Source: Nematostella vectensis (taxonomy: Eukaryota; Cnidaria; Anthozoa; Actiniaria; Edwardsiidae). Taken from it: a stretch of 64,000 nucleotides of DNA. Under the pieces are notes generated by a model that searched no databases, had not been told where the DNA came from, and saw only the letters and a list, made by a program, of their open reading frames with translations. This document shows positions 47,759 through 60,200 of the stretch, piece after piece. The position numbers and the translations under genes were made by a program. Each line of letters starts with the position of its first letter. Position 1 is the stretch's first letter. The stretch is taken from assembly GCF_932526225.1 (NCBI RefSeq), contig NC_064041.1, positions 13,515,451 to 13,579,450 on the forward strand, in the 5' to 3' direction.

Positions 47759-50700
47759 ACAAATGTTCTAATATCAGATATTTTGGGGGTAAGGAATTCT
47801 GAGTATTCTCATATGAGTGGCAAGCTTCTTTGATTAGCATTTTTGGAGGTATGAAAATTTGATGAAAATCTGTCCCTAGCCTAATCCTAGCCCCTTTCCC
47901 ATCCCATTCATGTTTAAAGACAAGTATAAAACTTCTTCTCATACCAATCCTTGTCATTTCGTTTACACTCAAATCTCCTATAAACAGACACTTTCGGAAG
48001 CGAGAAAAGAATCGATATATCATTTACTTGGAAAAATGAGAGTTTATAAAGACAGAGTAGCAATGAAAATCTTATTTTAAACAGAACTATCCGTTAGCGA
48101 CAATGAATTTGAATTATATTAGTGATGTGTATCCTTGGCTATTGATACCTTATCTATTAAAGGAGATCCGACCTAGATTGCAGTCAAAGACGGTTGCCAG
48201 TACGAACTCGCGTAGTTTTCTTGTATAACGCCCGCAAGCCGGCGGCTAAGTATTATAAAGTCGACACCTTGTGTGATCTCCGCTGAGTTTGTTCAGCCAC
48301 AGGTCCAGCGAGCTGTGTGTACACAAGAAGATAGTCTCTGACTGACAACCCGTCTAATAGAAAGTGATATCTATTAGGGTGGCACGTGCTTATAACCTCT
48401 TTCACAAACATAGCGTGGGAGCGGTTTCTGGCCGCCCGTTTTACACGTTTTACGTGTAATTAAATTACCATAAAATCGCATAATTCTCAGGATAATAACT
48501 TTAAGACGATGACCACCGAAAACTTGATTCAACACATGAGTCCATCTAGAATCGTTGCATTATTGGCTTAAAACTACCAGTCTTTTGTCAATTCCTGTCA
48601 AAATAATTTTACAACGCGCACACAACTATTCAAGTTTGCTGATATATTATTTGGCCAGTATTTTCAAGACCGGGTCAGGGTTTTTCTAGCTGGTAACCTC
48701 CCCCCCCCCACCCCCCCCACAACGGCGTAGAGTCCACTTCCGGTAACCAATAAACGTGATATTTGTAGACAAAACTATATAGCACAAGCGAATAAGATAA
48801 AAAGGGGCGTTCTAGAATGTCAAACTTTTTTGTAGCCAAATCCGATAATAAACGTGGCATAAAAAAATCCCTTTTTTTCTATTGGGGCTGGTAGAATTTT
48901 TATCAGAAAACTCACCTTTCAAAATCATTTGTAGTGTTATTATAATCGAGATTTGCACGAAGTCATAAGGTACTGATTATTCTTGTAGCACTATTAGACT
49001 GCACTCCTTCCATTGTTTTCTTCTATGGTTAATATGGACACTCTAAAATCGAGGATATTTTACGATTTGAGGCTTTCAAACAACGTGATTTTTTTCCAAA
49101 CTTTATACATGGCGTAAAAACAATCGAGAAATGATATTTGCAGTAGATTTCGATATTTCTTTCAGATAAATGCCCGATTGGTTAGTGTCAAGTTTGATAC
49201 CTCCCTCTATCCCTTGTCACTCCCAACCTCCCTGCTGCCTCTGTTGTTGTCTACGTTTGACACTTGTCTTTATTTTCTTTTATGAATCTGACTTGCAGAG
49301 TAGAGTAGGGTAGAGTAAAAATAGAGACAATGATTCTTGATTTTTTCAAATTCCCCACCTATTCTCCAGTTATTGTTTACAGTAATTCATTGTGCACAAG
49401 TCTATTGTTTTTGCTGGATGTTTTTTTTTTGTATTTGTCTTTTTATAGTCGACTGTAGGAAAAGTGTAGTTTTTTTTCAGTTTACATGTATAGATAGTCC
49501 TCCAATCTTTTAATTCATTTGTCTTTTAGCATATTTTCTCATTATTGAATTTTAGTAGAGAAGTAGGGCCATAGGTTAGAAAACTAAATTTATGGTTACT
49601 TTGTATAACTGTGTAAAATATAGTTTATTGTATTGTAAAATATAAATAAAGTTTATTTAAAGCTTGCATGTAGGGACTCTATGCATTTATCTAGTTAGGA
49701 TTTGCTAAGGGGGATGTGGGGTGCAGAAAGATATGCTACCTGAATGAAAATATCCAGTATAAAATCCAGTTCTTCTTTGTACAATCCCTAGCTATGCACC
49801 TAGCATTGTATATTGTGAAGTCTGCATGAAACACAACTCCATTCTGCTCCATTATGATTGGCCAAATGAAACACGTAATCGCGAGTAACCAGTCAAACAC
49901 AAGTCAATCAAATAACATGATTATTTATGTATCATACTAATTGTTAAATATATTTTGGTGATGGATTGTTATTATTTAGAATGTAAACAATAACATAGTT
50001 GTGGCTGAGGAAAATCCTTTAACACTTAGCTTAATACCACCACATGAGCTCAACACAAATCAGGAAAACAATTGACTTGTATCATTACCAAAAGAAGTGA
50101 AATCACAGGTTGGAATTGATTTTCTCCAAGCAAAATAAACATTGAAGCATGTTTCAACCATGCACTGTCTTATACTTCCCTGACCCAACTATAAGAGTTC
50201 AACTCAAATATACCTGCAAAGAGCTATATTATTTCAACATGACTAAGATGATGCTGTACATCATTTTGGGGCAGATTATATTCAAAGAACAGTGCAGTGA
50301 AGTCTTAACAAAAACACACTATTGGTGGGCTACTATTCTATGGCTGTTAAGAGGACATGTACCCCCAGTGCCCCACCCCCTGCTACGGTAGAATACCATT
50401 TTGGTGTCAGTGTTAGCTCTATTTTTTAATGAGTTTTGTGTAAGTAGCTTCAACACCTGCACAAGCCTCGACCCTTGCAAATGCATGGTTGCCAGGGTAT
50501 ATCTGTCAACCACTCCCCATATTTGTAATTAAATTTTGGGTTCATCACAATGCCAAGGGCATGGAAGGCAAAATTTCCATCCTTCTGAACATACAGTAGC
50601 TTGTTTTTTTTGTTTTTTTTTTCTAATTAAATAAAATATCATCCCCTAAGTCTCTATCAACTGCATGGGCGAAAAATCGAGGAACCTCTTCCCCCTACTT

Positions 50701-50819
50701 CCTGGACAAAGCTTCTATTCCAATGCCGGTCAGTTGCCAACGAAATAGTTTATGTAGAGTTAACTGAATATACTTTATAAATAATATGGTATAAATTGTA
50801 TGATTTTATACACCCAAGC
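47759..50819. other. Gene-free region
   Basis: No gene recognised. A C-run (ccccccccccaccccccccac) lies at 48,699-48,719. 49.0-50.8 kb is T-rich with AATAAA motifs on the plus strand near 49,646 and 50,630, possibly ends of unrecognised transcripts. Confidence 0.45.
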
Positions 50820-51086
50820 TCAGCAGTGCACTAAGAAAATTTCTTTTAAAGAATCTTCTTCGCCTTGTATTTCGAATAACATTTCTGGTGACTTGATCGT
50901 TTCAGACATGAGCTAAAAAGCGTACGGAAACATCCTAACTGATACATTAAGCCTAAGCAAAATACATTATGGCTATGTAAAATGATAAATAACTTGGGCC
51001 TACCTCATATTAATCGGCGATTGTCCACTTCTTACAAATTGAAGCAAAACTTGCAGAATTTTTGAAACCGGCAAGTCATTCGCCAT
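50820..51086 (-). CDS. Candidate small two-exon gene (47 aa)
   Basis: ATG 51,086 in a housekeeping-like context (caaaATGGCG) opens MANDLPVSKILQVLLQF, followed by a consensus donor (gtaaga, 51,035-51,030). A 117-base or so intron ends ctttttag; exon 2 (50,912-50,820) reads LMSETIKSPEMLFEIQGEE and ends FLVHC-stop in matching phase 0. No homologue is recognised; exon 2 may have its own donor and more exons. Moderate doubt that it is real. Confidence 0.3.
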
Positions 51087-51329
51087 TTTGAATGGAGATG
51101 AAAGTGGGCAGACTGGGAACTAGCAGCTATAAAATACACAAGGCAACCCATGCACCCGGAAAAGGCATTTAAAATCCAGTCGTTGTGGGTTCGGTGCGCC
51201 CGCGATCCTCTCCATGGCTGGGCGCCGGGTACGAGACTTTGTCTTTGTCTGGATTAGCCAATCAGAAACTTACCACTCGAAAGTTCGTCGGTAAATACAT
51301 TAGCATAATTATCACAACAAGAGTTCAAA
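51087..51329. promoter_or_regulatory. Possible bidirectional promoter
   Basis: 243 bases between two outward-facing AAAATGGCG starts (minus 51,086 and plus 51,330). It has a CCAAT motif (agccaatcag, about 51,256), and the plus-side start carries ATGGCGG plus CCGGAAG, which look like YY1 and ETS sites of CpG-type promoters. Motif reading only. Confidence 0.3.
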
Positions 51330-51444
51330 ATGGCGGCCGGAAGCGCTCAAGAAAGTGTTCAGAAAGTTCGGTTACCAAGACTGTAGGCTCGAGCAAAAGC
51401 TTGCCGTGAAAAAGCTTCTTTCTTTGCGTGCCTTCATCGAGTAT
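51330..51444 (+). pseudogene. Possible RecQ-like helicase N-terminal fragment
   Basis: One frame (from 51,331) reads ALKKVFRKFGYQDCRLEQKL then AVKKLL, which resembles the 'FG...L...Q..A...LL' start of RecQ-type helicases seen in many cnidarian genes. The ATG at 51,330 is in a different frame, so a frameshift is needed, and the match ends at 51,444 where a foldback begins. The Walker A motif that should follow is absent. Weak evidence. Confidence 0.28.
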
Positions 51445-51536
51445 TGAAAACCAAGGTGTTTTTGTTTGGGAGAGACCGCAGGTCGAGTGCTTCACATCTG
51501 CTGGGAGAATTCCCCAAACAAACACCGAGGTTTTCA
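51445..51536. mobile_element. Small foldback element (92 bp)
   Basis: Arms tgaaaacc-aaggtgttt-ttgtttggg and their complement ccccaaacaaacacc-ggttttca. It begins exactly where the helicase-like frame stops. Confidence 0.75.
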
Positions 51537-53470
51537 AAACTTAAATGAAAGCACAAAGAAAACGTTTTATTTCTTTTATGAAATTATTTCTACGCATGCA
51601 AAAGACAAAAAAAGCTCCACAACAGCGCGCCATGCGTCATTACATTGCAAGTCAGCGCGCGCACAGAAATCAGTTTAAAAAACTGGCTTCAAATTCCGAG
51701 CAATATTTACTTCATCGTTTGGCGGTTCATCTATTTGGACTTGTTTTGCAATTTCCTTTTTACCTGGGACACGTTTTTCTCCCGAAGAATATTTTTTTTC
51801 TGTAACAATCACTTTATTTGAAACATTTGTTTTTTCGCGCCATGAACAACCTCTGAATTGCGCGCGCCTCTGAATTGACGTGCGCACATCACGCATAATT
51901 ATTAAATAAGAACCTAATAAAAATCAAGGTTTTATTTATCCACCACGAGCCCGGCGATTTCTTGGGCGGCTAGCTTTTTGCTAAGGGTTTGACCCCAACT
52001 TTTCTTTATTATCTAAAGCCTAGAAACGATGACGGCACGCACTAGCATAATGCAAAGCATAGCAAAAATTAACTCACAATAAAGCCGACATAGATACCTT
52101 CCCCGTAGACGTCATACATACACGTGCACATTATTCTAAACTCTATTTGAGGGTTCCCAAAGAGACCCACGGTAGCCGAATAGACTTCAATGTGCTTTAC
52201 GCGATACTTCACAGTGAGCCAAAAGTCGCAAATACCGTAAATATCGTATGCATCCAAAAGTCTAAAATGCCATAATATGGCCTAGATTAAACTGCGTGCC
52301 AGAGTCGCACCGTTCTGGTTCGGTAGAGGTTCGATCATAGAGCGGCTCTACAATTAACGTCGAACTTTTCGTTTGTTAACTCTCATGGGTAAGGAATGTA
52401 ACAATATAATCATTAGGCACAAAATACATGCTCTTTGTCTAATGGCGCTAATGATGTAGAGGTGTTTTGGATCTTCTCTGCGAAAATTAAACCACCCAAG
52501 GTAAATTTGTGTTGCTCACTATTGATCTACTGGGTATCCTGTGTTAATTTTTCTCCTCAAACCAGTTTTTCACTTGTTTAATCCAGGGTTAGTAAATATT
52601 GTGATTATTTGGCTTTCGGGAACGGTGAGTTATCCGTAGGTTAGCTGACCTACGATTAGCGAACTTTAACCCGGGATAAGGCGCTGATCGAGGGTTAAGT
52701 TAATCGGCCTTTTAAGAACCGGCCCATGGTAAGTTCAGCTAATTGCAACTCATACCTTCAAGAAGTGACGATTTCATTTCTTCAATACCACAAGAATTCA
52801 AAGAGAAAACTCCGAGAAACTTTGATAAGTCTGGCCAAGTTTCCATAGCGGAGCAAGAAGCGTGTTTTATCACCTCCCTATCAAGCGTGCAACTGATATA
52901 GGAAGATAACAGAATCGTTAGAAATACGATATGAGTTCAGACAAAGCTTTTTATTCAGCGAGTTTATCATGGAGACCGTAACTGGCTCATAGCGCTGCAA
53001 GCTCGTGGGGGTGCGCGGTCACTGTGAAACCAGTAAGAGGAGTTTATTACCTTTCTCCTGCTTAGTATTAACAAAAGACAAAGCTACAATTATGTTTCTG
53101 TTTGTGGGTAGTTTACTGAGGGCGGTCACTGCCAAATGGGTAATACCATAATAGGCGGTTCTTTTACGTCTTTTCTTTTCGGATGAGTGTAAAATACCGC
53201 TTGGAGTAACTCAGTAAGAAACTTCATCCCTTTAGACAACAAGTCTGAATCGAGATATGCAATCAGAAAAAGAAAAGATCGAGAAAATTTCAGAGTCAGT
53301 TCGAGCCAATGTCATAGCCGCGGTAGATCCACGCTCTAGAAACGGCAAGACAGATAACATTTTGCTCATTACCAGAGCGTAAGGTATCGGTGTTGCGCAA
53401 GGCAACCAAAGATCCCGCCAAGCAAAGGATCTTATTGAAAAATGGGTTTTCATAACAGACACCTTCGTAG
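51537..53470. other. Gene-free region
   Basis: Nothing coding recognised. 52,560-52,740 looks like a degraded MITE ending 'aagaaccggccc', with a hairpin CGTAGGT...ACCTACG at 52,635-52,654. Confidence 0.45.
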
Positions 53471-53630
53471 TAGCCTACTTGTAGGCTTTGATAGTTTTTC
53501 CGGCACGAAAACACGAAGTTCAAATACCATGGCCCCCATCTTGGATAACGCGATGGCGGCCATGGTATGCGATCTTTGTGTTTTCGGGGTTTTCGTGCCG
53601 GAAAAACTATCAAAGCCTACAAGTAGGCTA
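53471..53630. mobile_element. 160-bp foldback MITE with 9-bp target duplication
   Basis: Perfect 42-base inverted repeats (tagcctacttgtaggctttg...) flank a centre that is itself partly palindromic (accatgg...ccatggt). The flanks 53,462-53,470 and 53,631-53,639 are both CCTTCGTAG. A 9-base duplication is typical of Mutator-like transposition. Identical arms and target duplication suggest recent insertion. Short ORFs inside are artefacts. Confidence 0.95.
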
Positions 53631-53639
53631 CCTTCGTAG

Positions 53640-53900
53640 GGAGGTAGAATTATCATCGCTTCTAGTGCTTTCCTAAATGATTAAAAAAATTTAAAAAAAT
53701 CGAGGTGAATCAATGTTGCTTTTGGTACTATGGTGTCAAAGCTACAGAATAAAACCTATGTAAAATCAAGTGTGTTAAACAACCTTTCTTCGAAACGGAG
53801 CAAAAATGGAACAAAAAAAAGAGAAAAAAAGGGTCATGATATAATCGTTTCTCTATACCAATGACATGAAAAGCACCCAAAAGCAGTATATTTGAGTTTG
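53640..53900. other. Short gene-free spacer
   Basis: AT-rich spacer between the foldback and the minisatellite; nothing recognised. Confidence 0.6.
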
Positions 53901-54862
53901 ACACACAGCACGGTCACGGGGGTATGGACACGCAGCACGGTCGCGGGGGTATGGACACGCAGCACGGTCACGGGGTATAGACACGCAGCACGGTCGCGGG
54001 GGTATGGACACGCAGCACGGTCACGGGGTATAGACACGCAGCACGGTCACGGGGTATGGACACGCAGCACGTTCACGGGGTATAGACACGCAGCACGTTC
54101 ACGGGGTATCGACACGCAGCACGGTCACGGGGGTATAGACACGCAGCACGGTCACGGGGTATAGACACGAAGCACGGTCACGGGGGTATAGACACACAGC
54201 ACGGTCATGGGGTATAGACACGCAGCACGGTCACGGGGTATCGACACGCAGCACGGTCACGGGGTATAGACACGAAGCACGGTCACGGGGGTATGGACAC
54301 GCAGCACGGTCACGGGGTATAGACACGCAGCACGGTCACGGGGTATAGACACGCAGCACGGTCACGGGGTATAGACACGCAGCACGGTCATGGGGTATAG
54401 ACACGCAGCACGGTCACGGGGTATAGACACGCAGCACGGTCACGGGGTATAGACACGCAGCACGGTCACGGGGGTATAGACACACAGCACGGTCACGGGG
54501 TATAGACACGCAGCACGGTCACGGGGGTATGGACACGCAGCACGGTCACAGGTTATAGACACGCAGCACGGTCACGGGGTATAGACACGCAGCACGGTCA
54601 CGGGGTAAAGACACGCAGCACGGTCACGGGGGTATAGACACGCAGCATGGTCACGGGGTATAGACACGCAGCACGGTCACAGGGTATAGACACGCAGCAC
54701 GTTCACGGGGTATAGACACGCAGCACGGTCACGGGGTATGGACACGCAGCACGGTTACGGGGGTATGGACACGCAGCACGGTCACGGGGTATAGACACGC
54801 AGCACGTTCACGGGGTATGGACACGCAGCACGGTCACGGGGGTATGGACATGCAGCACGGTC
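53901..54862. repeat. 26-bp minisatellite (about 36 copies)
   Basis: Unit cacggtcacggggtatagac + acgcag, 26 bases, or 27 when the G run has five G. Variants (cgcggg, cacgtt, tggaca, cgacac) alternate irregularly; the 27-base form clusters at the left end. The open frame through the first copies (about 90 residues) is a repeat artefact. Confidence 0.97.
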
Positions 54863-57007
54863 CCGTTTACGTGAATTGCACAACGATATGACCCTTTTTA
54901 GCTAAAAAGACACACAATAAGTTCTTCTCCGCTTTGTATTTACACAACTGTCAGTCAAAATCATGAATCCAATACATTCAGCTATACATTCGTGTTATGC
55001 ACATTTTGATTAGATTAAATCTATCCATCTGCACTGTATAAATGCACTAAAGAGAGGTGTACACCTATTTCTATAAAAAGCTCAGCACAAACCGCAGTTC
55101 TATGACCGAAAGGAACCATGGATCTCAATATTTCTACCGATTGCAGAAAAAATGTGTAAAACGTACGATTATCTATTAAAGGCCATTGTTTCTGGATCAC
55201 CTTTATTCTCAAGAATTATAAAGCACCTATCGGTCGTAGAACTGCCATTTGGCATTGCCTAGCTTTAATCGTTGGTGGTTATTTTAGAAGTCTGGCAAAT
55301 AGACTTGATTTTCTAATGTAAACAATCAAAAAGGACTGGTTGATCGACATTCTTTAAGTGTCTGTATGAAAGGGCTAGGACAGCTACGTAGGACAAAACA
55401 ACTGCTGACTATAATTCCACGAGGGCTTTCTGCGATTCGAAGCCACAAATAAGCAAAAGATCATGAATCCACCCCGATTCTCAGTGCACGTCATTGGCCT
55501 ATTTTGTTTCTCGATTCACCCCACCCATGATGCATTGCTTCAACGGATATGCTATGCTCATGTGGAGCATGACAACAACAACAACAAGCTTAGAGTGACT
55601 CTGTCAGCCGCGATAATGACATCCTAGCGAAAACAAAACTAAGAGAAAGAATCCATTTGCATCGGCTTATTTGGAAAAGCTAGTGCGACATTATTGGGGA
55701 ATTTTTTTAGCAAAGTGTGAAACATCCTAAATAATTATTTTAAAACTCCATAACATATTTTTGATATACGAAATTGGATTAAGACAAACAATGCGATGCT
55801 AACTAGGGCCCGAATGCTGAATTAACACATACATACACACACAAAATACAAATAAGCTCTTTACGTGACCGCTATTGATCACGATCACGCAACACCGCGA
55901 ATATAGTGTATCCGTCACGTGACACCTGCGTCACCATGGCATCGTCTCCAAGGGTCACACAATCCTAGCCTCCCCTCAACACCAGCACACATCTTGTTTT
56001 CAGCTGATGCTCTCTCTCGTAAGGCCTTAGTAGGGATTTAAGATGCGACAACGGCTACAACGGAGTGACCGAGATGAAATTACCTAGAATTTATATTAAT
56101 GGACAAACAAAAATTAAACCTCAAACTTCATTTCTACAATAGGAAACAGAGAAAGGTGAATATATACTTCAACCGTCCACGTACTCGCTAGACCGTAAAA
56201 CTTGGAATTTCACGTCGTGTTTTGGCGGAAACGGGTGGAAATCTATCAGACAGCGCATTTTCACGTGTAGCCTTTCAATTCTCTAATTAAACCCCTTTTT
56301 TTTTACCGTCGCCGTACTCGTATCTTAAAGTTCCTAGTGTTACCCGATGTTGCGATTCTATAAGTGTTGCAAGTCATACATTCATCACGCACTGTACTTT
56401 GCGCCCTTTTCTGTAACGTACTCGATACTTCCTCGGTCATTTCCGTAACGTTTGTTCTACCTGGCATTCCCTTAGAATGGCAAAATTGTGGCTGAAAGCG
56501 ACTCTTAAAAAAAGTGTCTGGGTATCCCGCGTGTTCAATTCTAAATTATAACGTAGCGATTTTCTATCTATTCCTTAGTTATGAACTTCTGTGCGAGCAT
56601 ATAGAAGCATATGTCTCTCAATTATGGATAGGGCATTTTCAATAATATTAGGATTCTCAGAATCGTAAAGCGCTATACGCAATAAGTGATAATAGCGCTT
56701 TATAGGTGACCTTTTGTAACAAGGTATGGGTTATCAATGTTCTCCAGCCTTCTCAAATCCGACCGGCTCCCGGCTCGACGAGCCGCCTTGTCCATGATGT
56801 TTGACAGTCTACATCCAGATGGAAAATAAATTATTTTTTGTTTTGTTAGTGGGCGTCTTACGATAATCCGCTCCTAAAAATCATTTTGAGAAGGTTGGTT
56901 CCCACGAGAGAATACGCATATCCATCACAGGTCGCCATTTTTACGCATGTTTATACAAATTTCGACACGTATAAAAATTAAATATTCATATCTATGTACA
57001 TATTTGG
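54863..57007. other. Gene-free region downstream of PPP1R10
   Basis: It contains a MITE (listed) and a hairpin aaagcgctat...atagcgcttt at about 56,669-56,702. The left flank of 57,008 is the 3' UTR of PPP1R10; I cannot place its polyadenylation signal. Confidence 0.45.
55085..55258. mobile_element. MITE copy 2 (same family as 16.4 kb)
   Basis: Inverted arms 'gcagttctatgaccgaa' and 'tcggtcgtagaactgcc'. Inside, 'accatggatctcaatatttc' matches the reverse strand of the 16.4-kb copy (accatgggtctcattatatt). Arms are shorter than in copy 1. Confidence 0.83.
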
Positions 57008-57247
57008 CTAGATCGGAGGGCCATTGATTCCCGGATGTAGAAAATGACATTGTTCGCCGCGCAAGCAGCCTCGATTTGATACAAAGTGACGACAGACGGG
57101 CGGTGGGTTTCGCCTGCCCCTTCCCCGGCCTCGACCTCGAGGGCCTCCCCGAACACGGCCGCGCATATTCGGTCCATTGTTCGGTCCTTCGTCGTCGTCT
57201 CCTTCAAACTGATCGAAATTGTCGTCGTGAAAGTCGTCCCTTTTCGC
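57008..57247 (-). CDS. ppp1r10: PPP1R10 last exon (RGG run and CCCH finger)
   Basis: AKRDDFHDDNFDQFEGDDDE, an Arg-Gly run, then VCRHFVSNRGCLRGEQCHFL and HPGINGPPI-stop. This is the CCCH zinc finger ending the human protein. Acceptor cttacttgcag. Confidence 0.96.
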   Translation of the reverse strand, partial: AKRDDFHDDNFDQFEGDDDEGPNNGPNMRGRVRGGPRGRGRGRGRRNPPPVCRHFVSNRGCLRGEQCHFLHPGINGPPI

Positions 57248-60200
57248 CTGCAAGTAAGAGTATTAGAAAGGATGAATGAAATGGAATGGAATGATGAAAT
57301 GTTTTGTATTTGTACAGCGCAACTAAACATCGCGAGACGCGATTAAATGCGCTCCACGTACGACAGTATGGATAAGGATAGCTTGCTACCCTAGGGACCA
57401 GAGGCTCCGTCGAGCTTCGCGGCAAGAACAATTTGGGCGAAGCGAAAATCGCCCAAATCGTTCTTGCCGCGAAGCTTGGAGCCTCTGGTACCCGGTGTAG
57501 CTTGCAGGCGTTTACCCGGTAATTATGGACTATGATATGGACTGCTTCAGCCATGAATTAGTTAGTGTGCAATTACTATCACTACGCCCTTAGTTGTTCT
57601 GTTAATTATATTAAGTAAGATGAGAGACGGGTCCTCACAAGAGATCCACAGCCCCAATATACATTAATCAATGAAGGTGGCTTACGATCCCGTCATTCCG
57701 TGTGCAATCAGAAAAAACAATCAAATTTTTATGTCGAGAGTTTACAGAATACTTAAAATCTCAGCAAACAAAATAAAAAATGAAACTGAGAACATAAAAA
57801 TAAAAAGGCAAATTTGAGAGCGTACCAGTTCAGGGAGCAATGGCCGTGGTTGGGGCATACGGGGAGGCATGGGTCCACGCATGCGCATTCCGTCATGGCC
57901 AGGAAAAGCGGGGCCCATGGGAGGGCCTTGACGCGGGCCCCCGGGGCCCTGGAATCTGAAGTTGTCGGGAACTGGACCTCTTGGGCCGAAGGGCCCCGGT
58001 GGTCCCATTGGGTGGGGCATCCTTTGGCTATCACCAGGTCCTGAGAGGAAGATAGTGTGTAAATAATGTTGAGTCACGCAAAACATTCCACCATGTCACG
58101 CAAAGCATGTCGCTATGTCACGCCAAAATATCATTGTCACACAGAGTCCCATCTATGACTTTCTCTAATACCTGATCCAAGAAGTCCTCCCGGTGGGCGT
58201 GGTCCAGGGGCTGCACCCCTGTTCAATGGCTCCAGGATATTCTTGAGAGCCGGTGGCAGATTGCTTCCTTGGTCTTGCGAGGGCGACTGCTGCTGCTTCG
58301 TACTTGATAAGAGCTGCATTAGTGGGTTGGGCTGCCCGCTACTACCGCCAGACTGAAGATTCAAGGGTTGGAATGAGATATGACAAGAAGTGGATAAAAA
58401 ACTTTGAAATGCTACAATGACACCTTTCCCAGACATTTAGTGTACGAAATACCAAGGGTTTAGTTTTGCCTGCCTTACAAAGTTTTGTTATAGAAAGATT
58501 AGGTGGTAGAGAAAGATAAGGTGTTAGAAAAAGATTAGGTGATAAAGATAAGGTGTTAAAAAGATAAGGTGATAGAGAATGATAAGGTGTTAAAAAGATT
58601 ATGTGATAGAGAAAGATAAGGTGCTTGAGAAAGATTAAAATAATAATTATTATTAATATTAAAGCTTAGGTGATAGAGAAAGCTAAGGTGTTTGAAAAAA
58701 ATGAGTTGTTTTAAGGCGAAAGTTATGATCAAAAGTAAACTGAACTGATTATTTACCATTATCTTATCCAGTAGTGACTGAACGGACACTTTGTCAGCTG
58801 TAAGAAAGATGGTAAAAAGTCAAGCTATGTCTGAGGGGGGGGGGGGGGGGGGAGGGGGGGCACAAGCTGGATAGATTCAAAGGCTTCAACTGTCTCTCAA
58901 TAAAATTGGCCACACTTTATGATAACGGTTAGGAGGGTTGGAAATAAGGTAGGATTGGGTTAGTCCTATTTCTCGTGAAATAAAAACGCCTTTTTGCATA
59001 CTTTATTATAAAATTCTTTTAAACTTGAAGTTCAAGAGATGCACTTTTTGATGTTATTGGGATGCAGTTGAAAAAAGAGTTTTCTATAAGAAAACAGAAC
59101 TTTTGGCAATAGAGAGGGATAAAGTTTGATCTTCCTACTGTATTTACTGTATTTTATGCAACTACGGTAAGTACTGTTGTTATCTGTCACTCACCTGGTT
59201 GGGTAGATTGTGTGCTTCCTAAAAAAACAATTACAGTGATTAGCATGAGGTAAAATAAAAACAAAAAAATATAAGAACCATAATAGATGGATATCGATAA
59301 GTATACAATTAATCCATTAAGAATATCAACCAATTCCCATTCTCTGGTAGTTGGTCTTTTAATTCCCAGTAAAGAGTTAATTTCCATTAGTTTCTGGACA
59401 TTCTAATAATCAAAGTCCAAAACAATATTTATTGAATTACTGAATATACATGTAGGTGAAGGTGACTTTACCTGAGCTAGAGAAAAGGGAAGCAAGCGCG
59501 CCTGGAAGTTGAACTCCACTCTGGGAACTCTCTGTTGTTGTTGGTGGTGCCATCTCTTTGGGAGGAATATGGGTTGTCCCTTTCTATGAAAAAAATACAC
59601 AGAAAATTCCATAGATTAATTTGTTTATTGAGTATCAAGTTCAGGCAAGAAGAAAAATGTGGGATAATGTTTAAATATACAAAACCATAGAATGGGATGC
59701 ATCATATGGAGTTTACACAGTAATTACTAGATAGTTCTGGTTAACACAGAGAGGTCCTTTTATGATCATTATAGGAGTAGTATGGTATCTTCATTCACAG
59801 TATTTCTAGGGGTAAAAAAACCTTAAGTAATGCTCTGTGTAAGAACTAGGCAAAGTCCCGTTGTCCTGCGGCAAAAAGCTTTCCCCACATAGGATATTTT
59901 TTTTGTACTTATCACACAGACACAAGATATAGAATATAGTGAGATTTTGAGAAAATTACATGAAACATGCTCCCTAATATACCTTATACGAGATTTTCTG
60001 TTTTGAACCAATCAAAAGAAAGAACAATAGTTTTTGCTTGCATAATTTTCACAAGGTTCCCCATGTTCGATTTGTCTAATAAGCCATATTACACATACTA
60101 ATAAATCCTAATCCAAATATTCAAAAAAACATTAGGCAACATTTAGTTTAGAACTTATGTTGTAATTTCTTGTCATGACCAATCAAATTTCGAATATTAA

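Noticed and set aside
53892-54164. 90-residue plus-strand ORF rich in His-Gly-Thr-Arg
   Set aside because: It is the 26-bp minisatellite read in one frame; it shifts frame whenever a unit has an extra G.
53901-54862. CRISPR-like array
   Set aside because: Repeats are contiguous with no unique spacers and the genome is eukaryotic.
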